Source: Phoronis ovalis
Taxonomy: Eukaryota > Phoronida > Phoronidae
Direction: 5' to 3'
Assembly (NCBI GenBank): GCA_028565635.1
Contig: JAOXYB010041382.1
Coordinates: forward strand, 1-12,968
DNA length: 12,968 nt
Shown: positions 1-7,814 of the stretch, in pieces
How the letters are laid out: each line of letters opens with the position of its first letter
Numbering within the stretch: position 1 is the first letter of the stretch
Notes under the pieces: model-generated
Told to the model about the DNA's origin: nothing
Databases searched by the model: none
Seen by the model: only the letters and a program-made list of their open reading frames with translations
Made by a program: the position numbers and the translations under genes

Positions 1-1233
1 CATGTATGCTTACATAGGGGTCAGTGTCCACGTCCGTTTAACTATATTGGTCCAGTATCACAAATTACTTAATTCTGGCACAGACGAAAACCTTGTGCCT
101 ACAAAGGATAATAGTCAACATGCAAGATTTTAAAATTTTGATTTGAAGTTTCGTAGTTATCCAACCACACTTGCATGCCGATTCCCCGACAGGGTACCTT
201 CCATGTGCAATGCTGAATGCAGGTTAGTTCCGCAGCAGATGACGTATTAAAAGGCTTTTTTAGAGTGAAGCGCGACTTTAGGGAAAGAAAACATTGCAAA
301 CAGTCAAATCTGACGCGGTAAAGATTTTCTGAACAACACTAAAGCGTTACAGGTATAATGCTCGTCATTAAGTTCAGTTGACAGCTATACACGCGCGAGA
401 TAAATTGATCGAATCCTCCTCTCTGCTTACTCGAGAATTAACACTAAGCAGCACACTTTTTTCACAAGAACGGTCTGCGTGTACGCACCTATTATGCCGA
501 CTTATATACCCCCTGTGTAATATTTTTGTCTAAAATCTGAAAAGTGCTGGGTAAAAAGTCGACACGCGGCCTCAATCTTAGTGGATTGATCAGTACCGCA
601 TCTGTGCCTACACTCATCACATGCAATTAACCGTTTTGGAGTTAAAACAAACATTTCTTTTGTACTAATTAATGTTAACGTTTTAACTGTTACTGATCTT
701 AACGAAGATTACCCGTTCTGTATCTACTAAGGGATAAAATAGTTTTAAAGTACGTTTTCTGTCCTTCCTACAGTCTGCAGTGGTGCGTTCCCAATATTCA
801 CAGAAAATAAAATTAATGCATTCTTGTGAGTTCAAGGTGGGCTACAAATTCGTCAAAGATGCTAGAAAAAATGAAAGTTTGACTCCAGTGCGACACAATT
901 AAAGTAGTGTTAGCACTTAAAGCACGCTAGCTGAAATCTTTAGTGCTGAAGGTCGATCAATCTTTTATCGCCTAACAATGAACTACGGTGTGATGGTCTG
1001 TACTCTGGACACCTCAGTATCTTGCGATCTTTTTGCATTGATATTTTAAAATATATCGGTACCAATAGCGACTCAGTAGCAACGTCCATTCATTTTTACA
1101 ACATTAAACTGATTGCTGCAGCTTTTCACCTTCTCGAAGTCAATAGGTAAGAAATCAGAGCTAATTTTAGCTGTTTAGCGAGCTATAGGTGTACAGGGTA
1201 ATTGAGCGCATTCCCAACTTGTGCCAATGTCTC
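1..1233. other. CpG-rich upstream flank, no gene recognised
   Basis: I see no convincing coding exon, RNA gene or recognisable transposon here on either strand. The open frames are short, unrelated to families I know and bounded by chance stops. CpG dinucleotides are frequent: a hand count gives roughly 63 in positions 1-1620, against about 13 in an equally long stretch at 4501-6120. This is the distal 5' flank of the RPS19 gene or intergenic DNA toward an unseen left neighbour. Confidence 0.5.
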
Positions 1234-1248
1234 CCACCAGGTAGCGCT
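1234..1248 (+). promoter_or_regulatory. CTCF-like motif, forward
   Basis: The 15-mer CCACCAGGTAGCGCT matches the bilaterian CTCF core CCASYAGRKGGCRSY at all but one position (A in place of the first G of GGC). It lies about 370-385 bp upstream of the inferred RPS19 start and faces a second, better match on the opposite strand. Occupancy is inference from motif only. Confidence 0.35.
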
Positions 1249-1290
1249 TCCACTATCGTGACGTTTCCAGCACTGACAGTAGGAGGAACG

Positions 1291-1305
1291 AGTGCCATCT
1301 GGTGG
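1291..1305 (-). promoter_or_regulatory. CTCF-like motif, reverse
   Basis: Read on the minus strand, CCACCAGATGGCACT matches the CTCF core consensus CCASYAGRKGGCRSY at all 15 positions. It forms a convergent pair with the motif at 1234-1248, separated by 42 bp, upstream of RPS19. Such a match can occur by chance, and the pair might instead be a remnant inverted repeat of an old element. Confidence 0.4.
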
Positions 1306-1541
1306 AAGACAATGCCTCCCGTCCGTTATAATGGGGAATTGACATATTTCGACATTGAATAAAAATATTACCAAACTCTCACCAACATCTGGGATTAGAT
1401 ATTTTTTTATCCTTGTTTGTTTTAGTTTTTAAAACTTTTCAATTTTCACTAGCAAAACCAATTGGATTTCGAGCTATATCTATCTTTTTACTGAAGGTCG
1501 CTGTGCGGAACCCACACTCGCCCCCTCGCGTCAGTTTTGAT

Positions 1542-1564
1542 TGCCAGTTTTGTGAAAACTGGCA
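1542..1564. repeat. Perfect inverted repeat in RPS19 promoter
   Basis: Arms TGCCAGTTTT (1542-1551) and AAAACTGGCA (1555-1564) are exactly complementary around the 3-bp centre GTG. The repeat lies 54-76 bp upstream of the inferred start site. It could be a dimeric transcription-factor site; I do not recognise the factor with certainty. Confidence 0.85.
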
Positions 1565-1573
1565 CATGCGCAG
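1565..1573 (+). promoter_or_regulatory. NRF1-like site
   Basis: CATGCGCAG resembles the nuclear respiratory factor 1 half-palindrome TGCGCATGCGC. It lies about 45-53 bp upstream of the start site. NRF1-type sites are common in CpG-rich housekeeping promoters. The call is from motif and position only. Confidence 0.35.
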
Positions 1574-1617
1574 TGAGTGTGCATGTGGTCCTTGCGGAGT
1601 CCCCGTAGATCCGGCCT

Positions 1618-1639
1618 CTTTTTCATCCAAGGCTATAAG
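1618..1639 (+). other. RPS19: RPS19 non-coding exon 1 with 5'TOP / TCT initiator
   Basis: The pyrimidine run CCTCTTTTTC (1615-1624) fits the ribosomal-protein TCT initiator (YYC+1TTTYY), with C1618 as likely +1 (C1616 is an alternative). The short leader ends in AAG followed by a donor GTAGTT at 1640. A 22-nt untranslated exon spliced directly to an ATG at an acceptor is the usual arrangement for this gene family. The terminal oligopyrimidine would place translation of the mRNA under mTOR/LARP1-type growth control, as known for the family. The exact start base is inferred. Confidence 0.7.
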
Positions 1640-2312
1640 GTAGTTCGTATGTGTGGAATGCTCGTTTTTTGGAACACTATTTTTATGATTAAATATTACA
1701 AATTTAAGAATCTGAATGTCTTTTCACAAGGCTGTATTTGTTTTTTAAAGATAGATCGTAGTACAAAAGTTATTTCTTAACATGTTTTAAATAAATTGTG
1801 ACATTATTTCGAGGTGCAAGTTTGTAGTAAAATTCAACATGGCTGCCTCCATATTTTATAGAGCTAGATTTTGTGATATTCTTTGGCTAATGTAACGTAT
1901 GTGGCTTTCCTTGGCTGAAAATTAAAATGCTATATGAACAATAAGATATCCAGGTGTTTTATGTCCGTTGACAAAATAGTCATAATCTGTTAAGATATTC
2001 ACCTAACTGTAAGTGTAACTTTGCCGTTTAAAGTATTAGAATTGTCACTGTTTCCCAATTCTATTAAAAATTTAATGAGAAATCTCGACTGTCGAAGACG
2101 GGACATTTGAACTTGACTAAGCTATTGCAAGCATGTCATCGATTTTAGTTTGCTAAAAAACGGGGCAAGAAGTTGCCAAAGACTACAAAATGTTAAAGTA
2201 GTTTTTGAAAACCACGTACTGTGACATAGACCATAGACGCATAGTGCTAAATAAATATATAACATTGAAAATTCTAGGGCATTACCAAACTAGTTATTGT
2301 TTTCACTTTCAG
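1640..2312 (+). other. RPS19: RPS19 intron 1 (5'UTR intron)
   Basis: This 673-bp intron starts GTAGTT and ends in a good acceptor, TTTTCACTTTCAG, immediately before the ATG. It contains a YY1-like CAACATGGCTGCC at 1835-1847. YY1 sites just downstream of the start are known in ribosomal-protein genes, though usually nearer than these ~220 bp. I found no convincing snoRNA inside it. Confidence 0.65.
1835..1847 (+). promoter_or_regulatory. YY1-like motif in intron 1
   Basis: CAACATGGCTGCC matches the YY1 pattern AANATGGCNGC. It lies about 220 bp downstream of the inferred start. Motif evidence only. Confidence 0.3.
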
Positions 2313-2383
2313 ATGCCAAGTGTAAGCGTCAAAGACGTGGACCAACACCAGTTTGTCAAAGCACTTGCTGCTTTTCTAAAAAA
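2313..2383 (+). CDS. RPS19: RPS19 coding exon 1 (residues 1-24)
   Basis: It begins with ATG right after the acceptor and ends before donor GTAAGT at 2384. It carries 71 nt, so the Lys24 codon is split after its second base. An intron after coding base 71 is also the position I recall for human RPS19. Confidence 0.95.
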
Positions 2384-4408
2384 GTAAGTAGAACTGAATA
2401 ATTGTGTGAGAATGAATGTTTCGGGCCCAAGCCAAAAAAATTGTTTCCTTTTGAACATAAGAAAACATACCCAAACAATGCTTTTCAAACTTTTACAGCT
2501 TGGTAAACAGAAAATGCGAAACCACAGAAATGTACATCCCATGCTACACTAACTTTTTTTGAATATTTGCGCATTAAAATACATATGATAATCAATAAAC
2601 ATACCCTCTCGGTGAACAATAATTTGATAGGTAAATAGATATGCTGGAATATGTTTCTTTGCTGCTTCCTAGATTTTGGTATCTATTAAATGTATTACAG
2701 ATCTGGGAAAATGAAGGTGCCCGACTGGGTTGACATTGTGAAGACTGCAACATATAAAGAATTGGCTCCTTATGATGAGGACTGGTATTACACAAGAGCC
2801 GCATCTGTAGCCAGACATATGTACATCAGATCACCTGTTGGTTTGGGAGCTCTGACAAAAATTTATGGAGGTTGGCTTTGTATATTGAATTGTACAAAAA
2901 AATATTTTTATTATTAACAGAAAGTTTGTACTTAAGTTTGGGACTTGTTGCTTTGTGCTTCAGTTGCCTACCTCAGTTTACTAGTAAGCCTAACAAAGGT
3001 TTCCACAAGTTAGTGTATATACAAAATAGTGGTTTATGAAGCTACTTAAATGAAGTTTCACTTGTGATGATAACAATTGGATATCAAAACTCCCCGACTG
3101 ACTATTTGAAGATTCAAGCACAAGACCCTGGTACCTTGTCATTAGTTGATGCCTTAAAATGTTTACATAGATGGATGCATAACTCATGAATGTGCAGTCG
3201 TGAGACATTTTTACCTTATTTTATTTCAGGTCGTAAAAACAATGGCACCGCCCCCAGCCATTTTCAACGTGGTGGAAAGTCTGTAGCTCGCAAAGTTCTG
3301 CAGTCGTTAGAGGCTTTAAAATTAATAGAAAAGGACCAAAGTGGGTAAGTTGTTGGACAAATTCGAAGTATTAAAGATCAAATAAATTGGTAATTGTTTG
3401 CACTTTGTGACCACACTTCAAAGCATTTCATGTATGATCAATCCCCAAAATTTTCATGCTTGCACAATTCACTCATAAACTTACAATTGTGCAATCAAAT
3501 GTGCAAGTAAACTGTATAATATATTCCTTATTTTTTCCAACATGCAAAGAAATTGAAGTTAGCCTGCAGTACAACTAAATTGCCTGTTCAGATAAATTGT
3601 GCCAGTTATATTATGTTATTCTGTTTATTTTGCACTATTTTGGATAAAGGCTGTTCCGCTTTCAATTGTATGGGGGGGGGGGGGCTACGGCAGTTGAATA
3701 GAAATATTACGGGTGGTGGGTATCATACTTAAATACATATTATAGGTGGTGGGGTGGGAAAATAAATCCATTTGACAGGTGGTTGGTATAAAGTTCACGT
3801 CATCCTAAATTATATACATGGGTGATCTTACTAACCCTACGATTATTTTGTGCTCTTAATAAACGAAATAGATAGTTATCTAAACTATTTCAAAACTCAA
3901 ATCACTCAAAGAATATACAGAGATAGTTGCTGAAATTCGCTGCATGAAATCCCCATGTTATTGGAAAATATGAAAATTTAAGTTGATATATTAACGAAAA
4001 TTCCCACACCGCAACAATCTCGTGTGGGTGGGGGGTTGCACTTGGGAAATAAAAAAAAAATTCTGGGTAGTGGGGTTCCATTTTAATATTAAATTCTAGG
4101 TGGTGGGTACCAGAATAAAATTCATATTCTGGTGGTGGGTCTGAAAAAAAAGTGCCTTCCGCCATTCCAGTACAATTAAAAGCGGAACAGCTCTTGTGAA
4201 ATTCTCGAACCTGTTCAGATAATGGATTAATGAGTGAAGATTAATCTAGAATGGTTCTGGAATATGTGAGCAGAAAGTAGTCTAAATGGCACCCCATGTA
4301 TGATTATTTTGCAGTGGCCGTCGATTGACAAGTGCAGGCAGAAGAGATCTTGATAGAATTGCCTCACAGTTACAAGCCAAGACAAAACAGCAGTCAACTT
4401 CAACTTAA
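2313..4408 (+). CDS. RPS19: 40S ribosomal protein S19 (eS19), four coding exons
   Basis: This gene encodes eS19, a component of the 40S head that is needed for maturation of the small subunit, including 18S rRNA 3'-side processing. The coding exons are 2313-2383, 2701-2870, 3230-3344 and 4315-4408. Joined, they give 149 codons and a TAA stop; the human protein has 145. The frame runs through all three junctions (Lys24, Gly81 and Gly119 codons are split). Family landmarks are [11 protein letters not shown] at the start, [17 protein letters not shown] (residues 17-33), [17 protein letters not shown] (43-59), TKIYGG (76-81), [16 protein letters not shown] (90-105) and RRDLDRIA (128-135). The start codon is the first base after the intron-1 acceptor. 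The C-terminus ends in QQSTST rather than the lysine-rich end of vertebrates. The identification is certain at family level. Confidence 0.97.
2384..2700 (+). other. RPS19: RPS19 intron 2
   Basis: This 317-bp AT-rich GT-AG intron contains no recognisable snoRNA boxes or repeats. Confidence 0.8.
2701..2870 (+). CDS. RPS19: RPS19 coding exon 2 (residues 24-81)
   Basis: The acceptor is TGTATTACAG at 2700. The exon encodes SGKMKVPDW through TKIYGG, the helical core of the family. It ends in GGAG before a weak donor, GTTGGC. If the intron were retained, translation would stop at the TAA at 2915-2917. Confidence 0.93.
2871..3229 (+). other. RPS19: RPS19 intron 3
   Basis: This 359-bp intron has donor GTTGGC (weak at +3 to +5) and a strong acceptor. 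A box-C-like GTGATGA near 3065 followed by CTGA near 3100 lacks a terminal stem and adequate spacing, so no snoRNA is called. Confidence 0.75.
3230..3344 (+). CDS. RPS19: RPS19 coding exon 3 (residues 81-119)
   Basis: The acceptor is TTTTATTTCAG at 3229 and the donor is GTAAGT at 3345. It encodes [16 protein letters not shown] and [13 protein letters not shown], both diagnostic for eS19. Its end corresponds to coding base 356. Confidence 0.95.
3649..3670 (+). repeat. Left terminal inverted repeat
   Basis: It pairs with 4171-4192 (20 of 22 bases). Weaker similarity may extend a few bases outward. Confidence 0.75.
3672..3684 (+). repeat. Homopolymer G(13)
   Basis: A run of thirteen G lies directly inside the left terminal repeat. 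It is likely variable in length and prone to sequencing error. Confidence 0.95.
3711..3790 (+). repeat. 33-bp G-rich tandem repeat, left block
   Basis: There are three diverged units, each starting GGTGGT(G/T)GG and followed by an AT-rich half of the kind TATnATAAAT. Spacing between cores is 33 and 34 bp. Confidence 0.7.
4021..4150 (+). repeat. 33-bp G-rich tandem repeat, right block
   Basis: There are four diverged units. Core spacings are 38, 34 and 32 bp; the longest one contains an expanded A run. They have the same strand orientation as the left block, although the element ends are inverted. Confidence 0.7.
4171..4192 (-). repeat. Right terminal inverted repeat
   Basis: TACAATTAAAAGCGGAACAG (continuing CT) is the inverted partner of 3649-3670. 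Confidence 0.75.
4315..4408 (+). CDS. RPS19: RPS19 last coding exon (residues 119-149)
   Basis: The acceptor is TTATTTTGCAG at 4314. It encodes the conserved [16 protein letters not shown] segment and a short divergent tail, then TAA at 4406-4408. Confidence 0.95.
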
Positions 4409-4440
4409 TTTCAGTTTTGATGTAAAGACAGATCGTATAA

Positions 4441-4446
4441 AATAAA
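4441..4446 (+). terminator. RPS19: RPS19 polyadenylation signal
   Basis: A canonical AATAAA lies 33 nt after the stop codon, followed by a T/GT-rich stretch (about 4467-4493) suited to cleavage-factor binding. Cleavage is expected near 4455-4470. The 3'UTR is therefore very short, as is typical of ribosomal protein mRNAs. Confidence 0.8.
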
Positions 4447-4469
4447 AAAACATGTGACTTGTAGTTAAA

Positions 4470-7340
4470 TGTTTGTACTCTTTGTTTCTTTATTAGCTAT
4501 TAATCCAAATCATCTAGCGAAATTTGACATCAGCTATAACTTCAGCCTTGAAGGAATTGCTATCAGGGACACGTAACTAAGGCTTGTTTTTACTTCTCTA
4601 TTCATGAATGGTTCTATAATATGATACAATACATGCAAAGAAATGCAATGTTTTTGCCTATTTCCATGAATTTTGTAGTGGCACTTGTCACAAAGCAAAA
4701 TGAATGAATAATTAATTGCATAGATTTCTAAGCACTTTCATGATTCGGTCTTAAAATGGAAATTGTGAAAGCAGTGTTTAAATTGAGGGGTCATTTTTGT
4801 GACTATACTGGTAATGTCAAGAAATAGATCAATGGCCTATTTGCAAGAACTTGGTCACAAGCCATGAAGGAACAATTGCACTGTTCTCCATGCACTTGAG
4901 TGATTCTGTCACGAAATGGGAATTGTGAAAGTGTGTGGAATCACATGACAGGCAGCAGCAAATCAAGTACGAACAAATAGTCTTACTATCTCCATTAGTT
5001 TGCTTGACTGACATAAGAAAAGTATAGATGACAAAGCTTCAAAATGATTTTGATAAAACAAGTATGTATTCTTCTTCCCTTAAAAGTTATGCTTTTCAGA
5101 GACATTGAGGAAATTTATTGAACTTTGGCAATTAACCTATGTTTCTGGTGTATGGGAATGAAAACATGGGGTTCGGTACATTGCTTCACAAAGACTTGTC
5201 CCAAAGAGTGTTGAAGTTCAAGGTGTAGGCACAGCATCGTACAATGGATTTTTCCTTTTGACTGGACTCCATGCAGTGCTGTTATGTACATTGTACAATT
5301 TTAAATATAATATGTAATCATTGCTTGATCTACACCAAGGTTAAAGATCATATAACCATTTTTGCGCAGTAATCAAATATGCATGCATGGGTTGGAATGA
5401 TACATCTACTTGCTATAGATTCCGATCTATAGGCCATGTAATACATATTGTGTTTTACTTTAAAGATCTATATTTCTGGTGAAAATGATCAGTTTTTGAG
5501 ATGTGGACAAAAGCATCTCACCGAGTAGAGTGTGAATTTTATATGAAAGTTATTTGATTCTAGACTTACTACCCCAACCAAACAAAAAGTGAGACTGAAA
5601 AACATATTTTGTAATTTTTAGCAAGCTCTATATTTAATTTTGAGATTACAACAATACACAATAAACATCACTCTTACAAATCATTATTTTGCACATTATC
5701 AAGTAAGATGACTTGTTAGTTTGAGTGGTTCTCCTAAGACCTAAAATAGGTAATAACTTCATTAAAAAATGCCTTTTCCAACAACTGATAAAATTGTATT
5801 TTGCAACAGTAAAGCATTCCTCTATTCCTGAATAGAAATTATCTAACATATAAAATCATTCAAATGTGCTTTCTGAAAAAAAAATAAACCAGAAGCATGC
5901 AAAGCAGTTTTAACATATTTATAGCATTATAACAAGATATGCTGTTGCACCTTCTTTACAGTCAGTCGTAAGGAATATATACTGCGCACTACTTTTTACT
6001 TGCAGCGCTTTGATATAGCTGGAACATTACAATTGTGACCAGCTATGCAAATATCTATAGAACTCCACTCCACAACATGTTCCATTTTACTTTTGCATCC
6101 CAAGACAGAGAAGACATCTCACAAAGTCAACAACAGTGGTACTAACATTAGGAAACTTGAGAATGCGCCATTTTCAGGATTCCCAAGAAATTCAATTTCT
6201 CAATTACTTTGCTAATGTGAACAACATTTAAGAAATACTTTGATAAGCGCATAAGTAACTATAAATGAGGCTGAAATGGTACCAACTTAAAAATGCTCAT
6301 ATATATACACGTTACTATATAGTGAATGCATATGGATAACATCTTTTTAAAGTACTAGTAAGAAATTTTGTACACAGATTTTTTAATTACTACACAAACA
6401 ATACAAGAAAGTGAAACATACTCGTAACTGGTTTCACTATACACACTACTAAGATTGTTACCCATATTATAGCACAGCACATTTATAGAGTAGCAATATT
6501 TCCTTCATTACACGAATCGTCATTACTGACATTATCTCCAACTCTCAGTTTACTAAACATCGCTTGTCAACTCAACGGCAACTGACAAATTCAAAGTGCA
6601 CTGTGTGATCAGTTATATGTTCGCCCAACTTTAGAAGTAGCTAAATTTGGCAAAGATGAAAGAAGTCCAATGTAAAAAATATATTAATTATAACAATTTG
6701 ACAGCAATGTACAACGTGTAATATAAAATTCTTATTCTTGAGCATGTTATTTGCGCGTTTTTTTCTCCAAGGTTTTACAACTCAATAATAATAATAAATA
6801 TGATAATATAAGTCATATTAAAGGAACCACATATCAGTAACAGCTCAATTCCAGTAAAAATTACATTACACAGAACATGGCACACTCCACTTGACGTTGA
6901 TCTACATTCTATTTGGCCCTTAAAGGACAGTGACGAATGGGTCTGTAACAGATTTGTGTACTGATTTCAAAAGATGTGTTCCAAATAGAACTATAAGATC
7001 TCCTGCTAGACTACAAAGCAAATTGTTTAAGGAAAGCAGAACTGTATCCTGACATAATACTGCATGAATAAGATCAACACAATTCATTTTATAATGAAGT
7101 TAATTTACAGAATCAAACAGCGAAAAGCAAAGTATGCAGGTGTAGCATGCAACTGTAATAAAATATTCCAAAACTGTCGAGTTCACTATAAAAATGTACA
7201 AAAGGTAATTACTTAAGCTAAATAATGTTACAAAACATGAAACTATCTGATTGCAGTTTCCTAGGTTTGCCACTAGGGGGATATCTAGGCTACAATCACC
7301 AGGCATACAATGCAAGTAGTCTAATTTCTGCACAATCATA
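4470..7340. other. Gene-poor, CpG-poor convergent intergenic region
   Basis: About 2.9 kb between the 3' ends of RPS19 (+) and the nuclear receptor gene (-). I find no exon with conserved residues, no tRNA and no full-length transposon on either strand. Features noted are a weak direct repeat pair 160 bp apart (4732-4776 and 4892-4936), a short AAT run near 6784-6797 and a CTCF-like core at 7270-7280. The receptor 3'UTR could extend further into it than proposed. Confidence 0.6.
7270..7280 (+). promoter_or_regulatory. CTCF-like core between convergent genes
   Basis: CCACTAGGGGG matches the first 11 positions of the CTCF core, then departs (ATAT instead of CRSY). It lies about 60 bp beyond the putative receptor poly(A) signal. 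Motif evidence only. Confidence 0.25.
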
Positions 7341-7346
7341 TTTATT
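7341..7346 (-). terminator. Putative nuclear receptor polyadenylation signal
   Basis: TTTATT on the plus strand is AATAAA on the minus strand. It lies about 230 nt after the receptor stop codon, and a TG-containing stretch follows it. Other AATAAA matches further downstream cannot be excluded as the used signal. Confidence 0.45.
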
Positions 7347-7578
7347 CTGCTTCAAAATGAATAACTTTCCAAAATTAAATGCTACATAAAGTTGGAAAAA
7401 TGAAATGGCAGTTTATAAGTAAATAAATCAAATGATATTTCGAAGAAAAAGGGTTATTTTTGAGTGTATTGAATGCTAGGCTAACCCTCAGATCTCACAT
7501 TTGCTCTCAATATCACGTACTGGACGAGACTTGAACCAAGAAAGGATTAGTCTGTTGAATGCACATTTGTTACTACTT

Positions 7579-7814
7579 CTAGCACATCATTTCTGCAACC
7601 AAGGTTGTCATTTGCACTTTTCCCTCTGCTGATAAACTTAAAAATTGTTCCGCAGCTTTTGAGCTTATTGTACGAAGTGCTGGCAACCTCAATAACATTT
7701 TACCATATCTTCTAGGCTCGTGCGGATAATGAAAACCAATATATTTTCGAAGACTGTCCAGAATATTTGACTGTAACTTTCTCACACTCTCTTTTTCAAT
7801 AATTCCAGTGGCAT
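7579..7814 (-). CDS. Receptor last exon: helices 9-12 with AF-2
   Basis: Acceptor TATAATTACAG at 7815. It encodes GIIEKESVRKLQSNILDSLR, YIGFHYPHEPRR, GKMLLRLPALRTISSKA and the AF-2 helix, then one Cys and TAG (7581-7579). There is no F-domain extension. Helices 11-12 have the same length as in ER and ERR. Confidence 0.93.

Larger units (their letters stand above)
1498..1617 (+). promoter_or_regulatory. RPS19 core and proximal promoter
   Basis: A GC- and CpG-rich stretch lies directly upstream of the pyrimidine-tract start site. It contains a perfect inverted repeat (1542-1564) and an NRF1-like CATGCGCAG (1565-1573). No TATA box stands at the expected -30 distance, as is common for ribosomal protein genes that start at a TCT/TOP initiator. 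The promoter assignment rests on position and composition. Confidence 0.6.
3649..4192. mobile_element. MITE-like element with TIRs and 33-bp internal repeats
   Basis: Left end GGCTGTTCCGCTTTCAATTG (continuing TA, 3649-3670) is matched by the reverse complement of 4171-4192 at 20 of 22 positions. Inside are two blocks of a G-rich tandem repeat in the same orientation. GGTGGTGGG-type cores start near 3712, 3745 and 3779 in the left block, and near 4027, 4065, 4099 and 4131 in the right one. The central ~230 bp is unique AT-rich DNA. There is no transposase frame and no clear target-site duplication, so this would be a non-autonomous DNA element. The superfamily is unknown. Confidence 0.7.
3345..4314 (+). 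other. RPS19: RPS19 intron 4 with inserted element
   Basis: This 970-bp intron has donor GTAAGT and acceptor GCAG. More than half of it (about 3649-4192) is an element with terminal inverted repeats. The rest is unremarkable AT-rich sequence. Confidence 0.8.

Noticed and set aside
1183-1374. Minus-strand open frame with Trp/Cys-rich centre upstream of RPS19
   Set aside because: No family resemblance. The higher GC here is better explained by the CpG-rich flank and the CTCF-like pair.
3060-3110. Possible box C/D snoRNA in RPS19 intron 3 (GTGATGA then CTGA)
   Set aside because: Spacing is too short for a full C/D RNA, no terminal stem pairs the flanks, and no C'/D' boxes are clear.
3902-4165. 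Minus-strand 87-codon open frame rich in Pro, Tyr and His
   Set aside because: It is a translation of the 33-bp repeat block of the intronic element. Periodicity and composition follow the DNA repeat, and no protein family resemblance is seen.
5646-5849. Minus-strand 67-codon frame in the intergenic region
   Set aside because: No start context, splice signals or motif; AT-rich chance frame.
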